Source: Lawsonibacter hominis (lineage in GTDB: Bacteria > Bacillota > Clostridia > Oscillospirales > Oscillospiraceae). Taken from it: a stretch of 64,000 nt of DNA. Of this stretch, positions 1 through 6,031 are shown one piece after another; positions within the stretch are counted from its first letter, which is position 1, and each line of letters begins with the position of its first letter. Where the stretch lies: the NCBI RefSeq assembly GCF_014287895.1, contig NZ_JACOPP010000012.1:1-64000 (forward strand), written 5' to 3'. The position numbers were made by a program, and so were the translations under genes. Below the pieces are notes generated by a model. That model was not told the DNA's origin. It was given only the letters and a program-made list of their open reading frames with translations, and made no database searches.

Positions 1-256
1 TCCAGCTCAGTGTGCCGGTCTTAAACTGTCCAAAAAGCGCAAACGGGAGCTTTTGCTCGTTGCGTAGAGATATTGGCTGATTTTTGGGTCCTAACTTTTC
101 ATGTTTACTTTACAGTGCCAAAGATAGGGCGGCATGCCGGCTTCTTCTTCGAAGCCTCCCTGCCCCCTTTGGCGACTACATTATAGTTCTCGCCCCGAAA
201 AAGTCAAGTTGCTTTTTAAAGTTTTTTCGCGTTTTACGGCTTTTGACTGGATTTGA

Positions 257-286
257 TTGCCAATTGCAGCTGTTTTGTGCTATACT
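257..286 (+). promoter_or_regulatory. Putative sigma-A promoter for the NYN-domain gene
   Basis: A -35-like TTGCCA (257-262) and a -10 TATACT (281-286) are separated by 18 bp. The -10 is preceded by TGC, giving an extended -10 motif. The Shine-Dalgarno AAGGAGG lies at about 298-304. Positions 1-256 show no convincing gene, only an AT-richer stretch with a short hairpin near 35-62. Confidence 0.5.
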
Positions 287-311
287 ACTTTTGAAACAAG
301 GAGGGACCGAC

Positions 312-1157
312 ATGCCCGACAATCCCAACGACCTGCGTCTGGCGGTGCTCATCGACGCGGACAACGCCTCCCGCACCGCCATGCGGGACGTGATGGCGGA
401 GATCGCCGTTTACGGCACCCCTACCATCAAGCGCATTTACGGGGACTGGACCACCCCCAACATGGCCTCCTGGAAACCGATCCTGCTGGAGAACGCCATC
501 ACCCCCATCCAGCAGTACGGCTACACCACCGGCAAGAATTCCACCGATTCGGCCATGATCATCGACGCCATGGATATCCTTTACACCGGGGAGGTGGACG
601 GCTTCGTGCTGGTCAGCAGCGATTCCGACTTCACCCGCCTGGCCGTGCGCCTGCGGGAGGCAGGCAAAAAGGTCTACGGCATGGGAGAGCGGAAGACCCC
701 CTCTCCCTTCATCGTGGCCTGCGACAAATTCGTCTATATCGAGGTCATCCGTTCCGCCGCGGACCAGGCGCGGGCGGAGGAACAGGCCCGGACGGAGCCT
801 CCCAGAGAAGAAAAGACCGCAAAAACCAAGAAAAGCTCCAAGAAAAAGCCGGAAGATCCCTCCCCGGCCCCCGAACCGGAGCCGTCCGCTCCCGGGCCCG
901 CCGACGGCGTGCCGCCGGAGATCATTACGCTCATCGCGGACTCCCTGGATATGCTGGCCGACGAGGACGGGTACACCTTTATGGGGGATCTGGGCAATCT
1001 GCTGGTGAAAAAGCAGCCCGATTTCGATCCCCGGAACTTCGGCTTTTCCAAGCTCACCAATCTGGTACGCGCGCTGGACCGCTTCGAGGTGGACGTGCGC
1101 CAGACCAGTCTGCCCCACGTGAAGCACATCTTTGTCCGGGACAGGCAGCGCAAATAA
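312..1157 (+). CDS. NYN-domain (LabA/PIN-like) protein with C-terminal LOTUS/OST-HTH-like domain
   Basis: The protein has about 281 residues. The N-terminal ~145 residues carry the NYN/PIN-like pattern of acidic metal-binding residues (VLIDADNA near the start, STDSAMIIDA, then SSDSDF), as expected for a Mg-dependent ribonuclease. A charged Lys/Pro/Glu linker follows at ~150-205. The last ~70 residues resemble an OST-HTH/LOTUS RNA-binding domain (DEDGYTFMGDLGNLL). The start at 312 is chosen because AAGGAGG sits just upstream; the open frame extends further 5' but without family similarity. The gene stands alone. RNA substrate is unknown; a role in RNA decay or quality control is inference from the family. 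Confidence 0.85.
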   Translation: MPDNPNDLRLAVLIDADNASRTAMRDVMAEIAVYGTPTIKRIYGDWTTPNMASWKPILLENAITPIQQYGYTTGKNSTDSAMIIDAMDILYTGEVDGFVLVSSDSDFTRLAVRLREAGKKVYGMGERKTPSPFIVACDKFVYIEVIRSAADQARAEEQARTEPPREEKTAKTKKSSKKKPEDPSPAPEPEPSAPGPADGVPPEIITLIADSLDMLADEDGYTFMGDLGNLLVKKQPDFDPRNFGFSKLTNLVRALDRFEVDVRQTSLPHVKHIFVRDRQRK

Positions 1158-1162
1158 AAAAG

Positions 1163-1200
1163 AACGGCGTTTCCCGGCAGGTCTGCCGGGAAACGCCGTT
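1163..1200 (-). terminator. Intrinsic terminator (best oriented for the minus strand)
   Basis: A 17-bp perfect stem with a 4-base loop lies between the NYN gene and the convergent NlpC/P60 gene. Reading the minus strand it is followed by a run of T (complement of AAAAAA at about 1156-1161). It should therefore terminate the NlpC/P60 transcript and may also stop the plus-strand one. Confidence 0.75.
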
Positions 1201-1271
1201 CCGCTTGCCAGAAAGCCCTTCGGAGTCTTTCCATCAGGGAGAGGACGGCCGTAAAGCCGCCGTTTTCCGCC

Positions 1272-2099
1272 TCATTCTTCCAGCGGAAACACGCTCCCCA
1301 CCGCCGTGAGGGACTGGGCCAGATCGGACCGGTAATCGGGCGCCAGCGGGTCCAGGCTGTTGATCACCACGCCGCTGCTCCCCGCCCGGGCGGTGGAGTG
1401 GAGATACCGCCCCCCGCCCAGATACAGCGCCACATGTCCGGGGAAAAAGAGCAGGTCGGCCACGTCCATCGTTTCCCGGGGAATCTCCCGCACGGGGAAG
1501 CCGGGGACGATCTGCGCGTCCCGATACAGGAGCACGCCGTTTGCAAACCAGGCCATAAAGGTCAGGCCCGAGCAGTCCAGCCCCAGAGAGGACTTGCCGC
1601 CCCAACGGTACTGGACGCCCAAGTAGGCCAAGGCCGCGTCGGCCACCCGGCGGCGCAGGGCCGCCGGGTCGATTTGAGGCGCCGTTTCGTAGTATTCTTC
1701 CAAAAAATCACGTTTTGTATAGCCCGTCCGGCCATCGGGAAGGGCCAGCTCCTGCCAGCCTTCCTCCGCCTCTCCCAGAGGGGCCGCCAGGCTGCCCCGC
1801 AGCAGCGTGGTCATGACGCATCCCTGGACGGCGGGGCGGTCCAGCACATCGGCGGCCGCCTTCCAGACGAGCCGCTTTTCCCGCTCCGCCCAGCGCGCCG
1901 CTCCCCCCTCCCCCACCGTCAGGGCCCAGGCGGGGGCAAACCCCTCATAGCGGTACCGGGTACGCACCCGGAACCACCCGGGGCAGGGCTGCTCCAGCAG
2001 TTCCAGGGGCCAGCCGCACAGCGCCTCGTCGGCCAGGGGCGCATCGGCCTGGGGACGGACATGGAGGGGGCAGATGGGAACGCAGACCACAGCTCTCAT
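1272..2099 (-). CDS. NlpC/P60-family cysteine peptidase with N-terminal SH3-like region
   Basis: The protein has 275 residues. The N-terminal ~130 residues look like one or two degenerate bacterial SH3 segments (PLHVRPQAD, GWFRVRTRYRYEGFAPAW). The C-terminal half is an NlpC/P60 domain: YRWGGKSSLGLDCSGL holds the catalytic Cys, PGHVALYLGGG a His, and RYLHS the polar/third residue. Such enzymes cleave the gamma-D-Glu/meso-Dap (or Lys) bond of peptidoglycan stem peptides. No signal peptide is visible, so it may act on imported muropeptides in the cytoplasm like YkfC; this is inference. It is convergent with the NYN gene. Confidence 0.88.
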   Translation of the reverse strand: MRAVVCVPICPLHVRPQADAPLADEALCGWPLELLEQPCPGWFRVRTRYRYEGFAPAWALTVGEGGAARWAEREKRLVWKAAADVLDRPAVQGCVMTTLLRGSLAAPLGEAEEGWQELALPDGRTGYTKRDFLEEYYETAPQIDPAALRRRVADAALAYLGVQYRWGGKSSLGLDCSGLTFMAWFANGVLLYRDAQIVPGFPVREIPRETMDVADLLFFPGHVALYLGGGRYLHSTARAGSSGVVINSLDPLAPDYRSDLAQSLTAVGSVFPLEE

Positions 2100-2130
2100 A
2101 CAAAAATCCTCGCTTTCTCAGGCAGCATAC

Positions 2131-2143
2131 GGTATACTATACC
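2131..2143. promoter_or_regulatory. Palindromic -10 region between divergent transcripts
   Basis: The 13-base palindrome GGTATACTATACC gives TATACT on the plus strand and TATAGT on the minus strand. It sits just upstream of the NlpC/P60 start (2099). On the plus strand it precedes a short hairpin with a T tract. No good -35 is visible on either side, so promoter activity is inferred. Confidence 0.35.
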
Positions 2144-2146
2144 TGC

Positions 2147-2196
2147 CTGCTGAAGAAGCCGCTTTGCGGTTTCTTCGCGCGGCAGCAGCCTTTTTT
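2147..2196 (+). terminator. Terminator-like hairpin of a possible short transcript
   Basis: The outer stem CTGCTG/CAGCAG encloses an inner AAGAAGCCGC/GCGGTTTCTT stem, and TTTTTT follows at 2191-2196. No plus-strand gene lies upstream. The hairpin may therefore end a very short RNA started at the palindromic -10 at 2131. The rest of 2200-2395 shows only a small dyad (GTCCGA/TCGGAC near 2346) before the WYL gene. Confidence 0.4.
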
Positions 2197-2395
2197 ACAC
2201 CCTTCAGGCCTTGCTGCAAAGCGGTGCCCGGCGGGGCTCGGACGATCCCGTCCGCTCCCCGTACTCGAACAGGGGCAAAGCGCCTGAAACGCCCCGCCCC
2301 TCAAGGGCCGCGGCTTTGTTTCGTGCCCGCCTCGGAAAAGTCCGATCTATCGGACCTCTTCTCCGTTAGGATAAGCATAGGAAGGAGGAATGGAT

Positions 2396-3397
2396 ATGGC
2401 GAGAAGCCCCAACCAAAAACGCAAACTGCTCTGCCTGTGCCAGCTTCTCTGGGAGCGCACCGACGAGGAGCATCCCCTGACCGTACAGGAGCTCATCGAC
2501 GCATTGGAGGGCATGGATATCCATGCCGAGCGCAAGAGCATCTACGATGATATGGAGACGCTGCGCACCTTCGGCCTGGACGTGCAGAGCCGCAAGGGGA
2601 AGGCTCCGGGCTGGTTTCTGGGCGAGCGTCCCTTTGAGCTGCCCGAACTCAAGCTGCTGGTGGACGCGGTGCAGGCCTGCCGTTTTATCACCCGCAGGAA
2701 GAGCGACGCGCTCATCCGCAAGCTGGAGTCCCTCTCCAGCGTCCATCAGGCCCGCCAGCTCCAGCGGCAGGTCTATGTGGCCGGGCGTGTGAAGGCGATG
2801 AACGAGAGCGTCTATTACACCATCGACAAGCTCCATACGGCCCTCAACGCCCGCCGGGCGGTGACCTTCAAATACTTCGAGTACAACATGCGCAAGGAGA
2901 AGGTCTTCCGCCGGGACGGGAAGCGCTACGCCGTGTCCCCCTACGGACTGATCTGGGACAACGAGAATTATTACCTGGCCGGATTTGACCACGCCAGGCG
3001 CGAGATGCGCCACTACCGGGTGGACAAGATGGCGGAACTGGCCGTGACCTGCCTGCCCCTTCAGGGGGACGAGGCGTGCCGGAACTTCGATATTGCATCC
3101 TATTCCCAAAAACACTTCGGTATGTTTTCCGGCCGGGAGGGACAGGTGCGCCTGCGCTGCCGCAGCCACCTGGTGGGGGTGGTGCTGGACCGCTTCGGCC
3201 AGGAGGCCATTCTCATCCCCGATGGGGAGGATCGGTTCACCGTCACCGTCTCCGCCGTGGTCAGCCCCCAGTTTTTGGGCTGGATCTTCGGCCTGGGCGA
3301 CGGGGTGGAGGTCTGTTCCCCGGCCTGGGCGGTGGACGAGCTGAACGCACAGCTGCAGGCCGTACAGCGCCTGTACCGGAAGGAGGAATCTCTGTGA
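2396..3397 (+). CDS. WYL-domain transcriptional regulator
   Basis: The protein has 333 residues. An N-terminal winged-HTH of the DeoR/YafY type (LTVQELIDALEG, ERKSIYDDMETLRTFG) is followed by a WYL domain at about 135-215 (RYAVSPYGLIWDNENYYLAGF) and a C-terminal WCX-like region. WYL proteins are ligand-sensing regulators, often of DNA-damage or defence functions; the ligand here is unknown. ATG codons occur at 2390 and 2396. AAGGAGG at 2382-2388 leaves only 1 base before the first but 7 before the second, so 2396 is preferred. The gene overlaps the next GNAT gene by 4 bases (GTGA). Confidence 0.88.
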   Translation: MARSPNQKRKLLCLCQLLWERTDEEHPLTVQELIDALEGMDIHAERKSIYDDMETLRTFGLDVQSRKGKAPGWFLGERPFELPELKLLVDAVQACRFITRRKSDALIRKLESLSSVHQARQLQRQVYVAGRVKAMNESVYYTIDKLHTALNARRAVTFKYFEYNMRKEKVFRRDGKRYAVSPYGLIWDNENYYLAGFDHARREMRHYRVDKMAELAVTCLPLQGDEACRNFDIASYSQKHFGMFSGREGQVRLRCRSHLVGVVLDRFGQEAILIPDGEDRFTVTVSAVVSPQFLGWIFGLGDGVEVCSPAWAVDELNAQLQAVQRLYRKEESL

Positions 3398-3801
3398 ACG
3401 GCATTCCGATCGACCCCTGCGGCACGGACACGGCAGACTGGGTCCACGACCGCATCCGGGCGTATAACGCCCAATATATCACCGACTGCGGCGAACTGAA
3501 TTTCTGCGTCCGGGGGCCGGACGCAGCGCCGCTGGGCGGCATTGCCGCCTCCCGGGACCTGGACTGCGTGACGGTGGACTTTTTGTATGTGGAGCCCTCC
3601 GCCCGCGGGGACGGCCTGGGCGCCGCCCTGCTCCGCCGGGTGGAGGAAGAGGGACGGCGCCAGGGCGCCCGGCGCGTTCTGCTGAACACCTTTTCGTTTC
3701 AGGCGCCGGGCTTTTATGAAAAGCAGGGCTACCGCTGTTTCGGCGCTCTGGAGCCCTGCTTCGGGACACATGGACAATATTTTTTCTGCAAAGAGCTGTA
3801 G
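3394..3801 (+). CDS. GNAT-family N-acetyltransferase, coupled to the WYL gene
   Basis: The protein has 135 residues with a GTG start overlapping the WYL stop by 4 bases. A ribosome-binding AGGAGG lies inside the WYL 3' end (3381-3386). The GNAT core is visible: a beta-strand DFLYVEPSARGDGLGAALL containing the acetyl-CoA motif (R-G-D-G-L-G), then PGFYEKQGYRCFG. The substrate is unknown. The tight coupling suggests the WYL regulator and this enzyme respond to the same small molecule; that is inference. Confidence 0.85.
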   Translation: MNGIPIDPCGTDTADWVHDRIRAYNAQYITDCGELNFCVRGPDAAPLGGIAASRDLDCVTVDFLYVEPSARGDGLGAALLRRVEEEGRRQGARRVLLNTFSFQAPGFYEKQGYRCFGALEPCFGTHGQYFFCKEL

Positions 3802-3819
3802 CGTCCCGCTGCGCCGCCG

Positions 3820-4677
3820 TCACAGCGCCATGCGCCAGTAATCGCACCGTGCGGTCTCCCGGAAGCCGCAGGCGGTATACAGTCCCAGCGCACGGTCGTT
3901 GACCGCGTCCACCTCCAGCCGGATGGGCAGCTCGGTCTCCCGCCGGACGCGCGCCAGGACCAGCGCCAGGATCGACCGGCCGATCCCCCGCCCCTGGAGG
4001 GCGGGCTCCACACAAAAGTCGCAGAGGTAGGCCTCCCCGCCCTCGGTGTTGCAGAACAGGTGCCCCGCCACGCGTCCATCCAGCCGCGCGGCATAGCCGC
4101 TCACAGCAGGCGCGGTAAAAAAGCGCTCCACCTTCTCTCTGGAATCGGCCGCCGCGTCCCCGAAGGCGGCGGCCGAGAGCTCCGCCAGCCGGGGCAGCAG
4201 TTCCCGCGTCGCCGGCTCCAGCTCCAGAGGCAGGACCGGAACGGCCGGCGCAGCCGTCCGGTCATATTCCATCAGATATTCCGTATGGTGGCGCTCCACT
4301 GGAAAGCGCTTGAGCACTTCTCCCCCGCTGGCGCACACCGGCTCGTGGAAGAACAGCACCGAAGAGACGCCGAAGCGTTCCAGCTCTGCCCGGGCGGCGG
4401 CAAAGAGCGCGGTAAAGCGCCCCTGCCGCCGCAGGTCGGGGCGGACGAAGGCGGTTACCTCCGCCTCCCGCGCATCCGGCTGGAACAGCGTCAGAACGGC
4501 CGCCAGCGCCTGCCCCTCATAGCCCAGGAAAAAGCAGTCCATCTCCCCAAAGTGGTTGAGCTCCCCCGAAAGGAACACGCTGTGTCCAAAGGGCTCCGCC
4601 CGGCGGCAGGTCTCCTGCAGGGACCGGATCTGCTCCTGCTGCCGCGCCGTCAGGGCGTGGGTCTGGATCCATTTCAT
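3820..4677 (-). CDS. Tandem (two-domain) GNAT acetyltransferase
   Basis: The protein has 285 residues made of two GNAT folds. The first (about 1-135) has AFVRPDLRRQGRFTALFA, in which the second glycine of the usual Q/RxxGxG/A loop is replaced, so it may be non-catalytic. The second (about 150-285) has FCVEPALQGRGIGRSILAL with an intact Q-G-R-G-I-G acetyl-CoA loop and a typical ALGLYTACGFRE tail. Tandem GNATs are known in Firmicutes (for example mycothiol-synthase-like), but the substrate here cannot be read. It is convergent with the WYL-GNAT pair and 12 bases downstream of the next GNAT gene, probably in one operon with it. Confidence 0.82.
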   Translation of the reverse strand: MKWIQTHALTARQQEQIRSLQETCRRAEPFGHSVFLSGELNHFGEMDCFFLGYEGQALAAVLTLFQPDAREAEVTAFVRPDLRRQGRFTALFAAARAELERFGVSSVLFFHEPVCASGGEVLKRFPVERHHTEYLMEYDRTAAPAVPVLPLELEPATRELLPRLAELSAAAFGDAAADSREKVERFFTAPAVSGYAARLDGRVAGHLFCNTEGGEAYLCDFCVEPALQGRGIGRSILALVLARVRRETELPIRLEVDAVNDRALGLYTACGFRETARCDYWRMAL

Positions 4678-4689
4678 AGCGCTTCCTCC

Positions 4690-5124
4690 TTACCAATCCA
4701 GGCGCATGATATGCTCTGCGCCGAATACCTGACCGGTGAAACGAAAGCCGGCGCGCTCATAGAGCGCCACCGCCGCCGCGGCCTGCCGATGCACGCCCAG
4801 AAAGACCCGGCTGCGGGTGGCGTCGGCACGCATCCGCTCCAACACAAGCGCAAGCGCCGCCGTACCGCAGCCTCTCCCCTGGAAGCGCGCGTCCACCATC
4901 AACCGGTAGATCCACCACTCCCCGTCGTCCCGGTCCACGCAGTACATAAGAAAGCCCACCGGCGTTTCCCCGTCATAGATGGCCAGGGGAATACACTCGC
5001 TCTGCACTTTGGACTGGGCGATGGAAACGGCGTTGGAGGTACAAAACTCCGCCTGCTCCGGCCGGACGGACAGGTCGATGACGTCCCAGAATTGTTCCAT
5101 ATGAATTTCCTGTAGTGTGATCAT
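4690..5124 (-). CDS. GNAT acetyltransferase (BltD/spermidine-acetyltransferase-like)
   Basis: The protein has 144 residues: an N-terminal MITLQEIHMEQFWDV segment, a central strand IYRLMVDARFQGRGCGTAALAL with the Q-G-R-G-C-G CoA loop, and AVALYERAGFRFTG at the C-terminus. The pattern is close to the BltD/SpeG-like diamine acetyltransferases that inactivate polyamines or related drugs. The start at 5124 is preferred because GAAAGGAG lies just upstream; a longer frame to 5154 would read into the terminator hairpin. A leader with a 16-codon ORF and an intrinsic terminator precedes it, suggesting attenuation. Confidence 0.85.
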   Translation of the reverse strand: MITLQEIHMEQFWDVIDLSVRPEQAEFCTSNAVSIAQSKVQSECIPLAIYDGETPVGFLMYCVDRDDGEWWIYRLMVDARFQGRGCGTAALALVLERMRADATRSRVFLGVHRQAAAAVALYERAGFRFTGQVFGAEHIMRLDW

Positions 5125-5152
5125 TTGCAGTTCTCCTTTCCAATTTGGGCGC

Positions 5153-5194
5153 AAAAAGGCCCGGGGCGGATCGCTACCGCTCCGGGCCCTTTTT
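5153..5194 (-). terminator. Intrinsic terminator inside the leader of the GNAT gene (attenuator candidate)
   Basis: Reading the minus strand, a strong GC stem (AAAAAGGGCCCGG... / ...CCGGGCCTTTTT) with a short loop and T tract stands between a consensus promoter (5322-5350) and the GNAT ribosome-binding site. It terminates before the structural gene, the layout expected of transcription attenuation. The 5' arm GGAGCGG (plus 5177-5183) can also pair with CCGCTCC inside the upstream peptide ORF (plus 5242-5248). Confidence 0.7.
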
Positions 5195-5221
5195 CACTGC
5201 AGCTGCGAAATGCGCAGAACA

Positions 5222-5272
5222 TCACACGGCAGAACGGGCAGGGAGCGGCACGGTTTTGACGGTCTTTTTCAT
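5222..5272 (-). CDS. Putative 16-residue leader peptide upstream of the GNAT gene
   Basis: The ORF reads MKKTVKTVPLPARSAV followed by TGA. An AAAGGGAG Shine-Dalgarno-like stretch lies 6-8 bases before the ATG. It lies in the transcript expected from the promoter at 5322-5350 and ends about 28 bases before the terminator hairpin. Codons 9-11 (CCG CTC CCT) contain a sequence complementary to the 5' arm of that terminator, so ribosome position could control terminator folding. Translation is not proven and the inducing signal is unknown. Confidence 0.4.
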   Translation of the reverse strand: MKKTVKTVPLPARSAV

Positions 5273-5321
5273 ATGCCCACTCCCTTTCATTTCCTTTGTC
5301 GGCAGAACCTGCCGCCCGTTC

Positions 5322-5350
5322 ACTATACCACGGCATCGCGCACCCGTCAA
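5322..5350 (-). promoter_or_regulatory. Consensus sigma-A promoter for leader peptide and GNAT operon
   Basis: On the minus strand TTGACG (5350-5345) and TATAGT (5327-5322) are spaced by exactly 17 bp. The promoter begins 5 bases after the stop of the ArsC/Spx-like gene, so the GNAT genes have their own start site. Confidence 0.75.
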
Positions 5351-5354
5351 GCCC

Positions 5355-5687
5355 TCATTCCCAGTTTTTCCAGACCTCAGGCCGATAGCCCACGGTGGCC
5401 TGCCTGCCGTTGCGGACGATCGGGGTCTTGAGCAGGCGCGGATCGGCCAGCAGCTTCTCCAGCTTGTCCGCGTCGCAGGCTAGATAATTCAGCAGGGCCG
5501 CATCCGGGTGCTTGGGGTCAATGAGCGCCTGCAGCCCCACGGCGTTCTTCACGCTGCTGAGCTCCCCGGGGCTGATGCCGTACTTCACCAGGTCGATGGA
5601 TTGGAACTTGACCCGCCGCTCCTTGAAATACCGCTCAGCCTTCTTGGTATCAAAGCATTTGGATTTGCCGAAGATCTGAAGGTTCAT
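5355..5687 (-). CDS. ArsC/Spx-family protein (arsenate-reductase-like)
   Basis: The protein has 110 residues with a thioredoxin-fold ArsC/Spx pattern: KSKCFDTKKAERYF near the N-terminus with one Cys (C11), then SIDLVKYGISPGEL, and near the C-terminus LLKTPIVRNGRQATVGYRPE, the conserved P-I-V loop. The family includes arsenate reductases and Spx-type redox regulators. It lacks the CxxC of Spx, so a small reductase-like protein is more likely, but the substrate is unknown. The frame stays open upstream to 5996; the start at 5687 fits the family length and follows a GAGGAATAGGGAC stretch. It lies 4 bases after the DUF1653 gene. Confidence 0.8.
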   Translation of the reverse strand: MNLQIFGKSKCFDTKKAERYFKERRVKFQSIDLVKYGISPGELSSVKNAVGLQALIDPKHPDAALLNYLACDADKLEKLLADPRLLKTPIVRNGRQATVGYRPEVWKNWE

Positions 5688-5691
5688 GTCC

Positions 5692-5907
5692 CTATTCCTC
5701 CACAAACACAAAACGGGGGCCGGAATAGCCGTCCCGCTCCACAAGTTCGCCCCACATGGCCGCCGGACGCACCCACACGCCCCCCTCGCCGTAAAGGGCC
5801 TGGTAGACCACCATGCGTTCCAGCGTCTCCGAATGGCAGGCGGTCGTGAGCACACGGTATTCCTTTCCCTTGAAATGCCGGTATTTCCCCGGACGAATCT
5901 CTTCCAT
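5692..5907 (-). CDS. DUF1653-domain protein
   Basis: The protein has 71 residues, all of it the DUF1653 domain: RPGKYRHFKGKEYRVL, then HSETLERMVVYQALYGEG and VWVRPAAMWGE. The biochemical role of this small domain is not established. It appears to be the first gene of a two-gene unit with the ArsC/Spx-like gene, four bases apart. It is divergent from the nucleotidyltransferase gene at 6032. Confidence 0.85.
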   Translation of the reverse strand: MEEIRPGKYRHFKGKEYRVLTTACHSETLERMVVYQALYGEGGVWVRPAAMWGELVERDGYSGPRFVFVEE

Positions 5908-6031
5908 ATCGGCCTCCGAACCAACTTTTTGCTCATTTTAGCACAGTCTTTCCAGAAAGACAAGTTTGACGGGCTAAATCCCCTGCAGACGGGCAATACT
6001 AGCGGAAAACGCCTGAAAGGATGGTTTCCGT

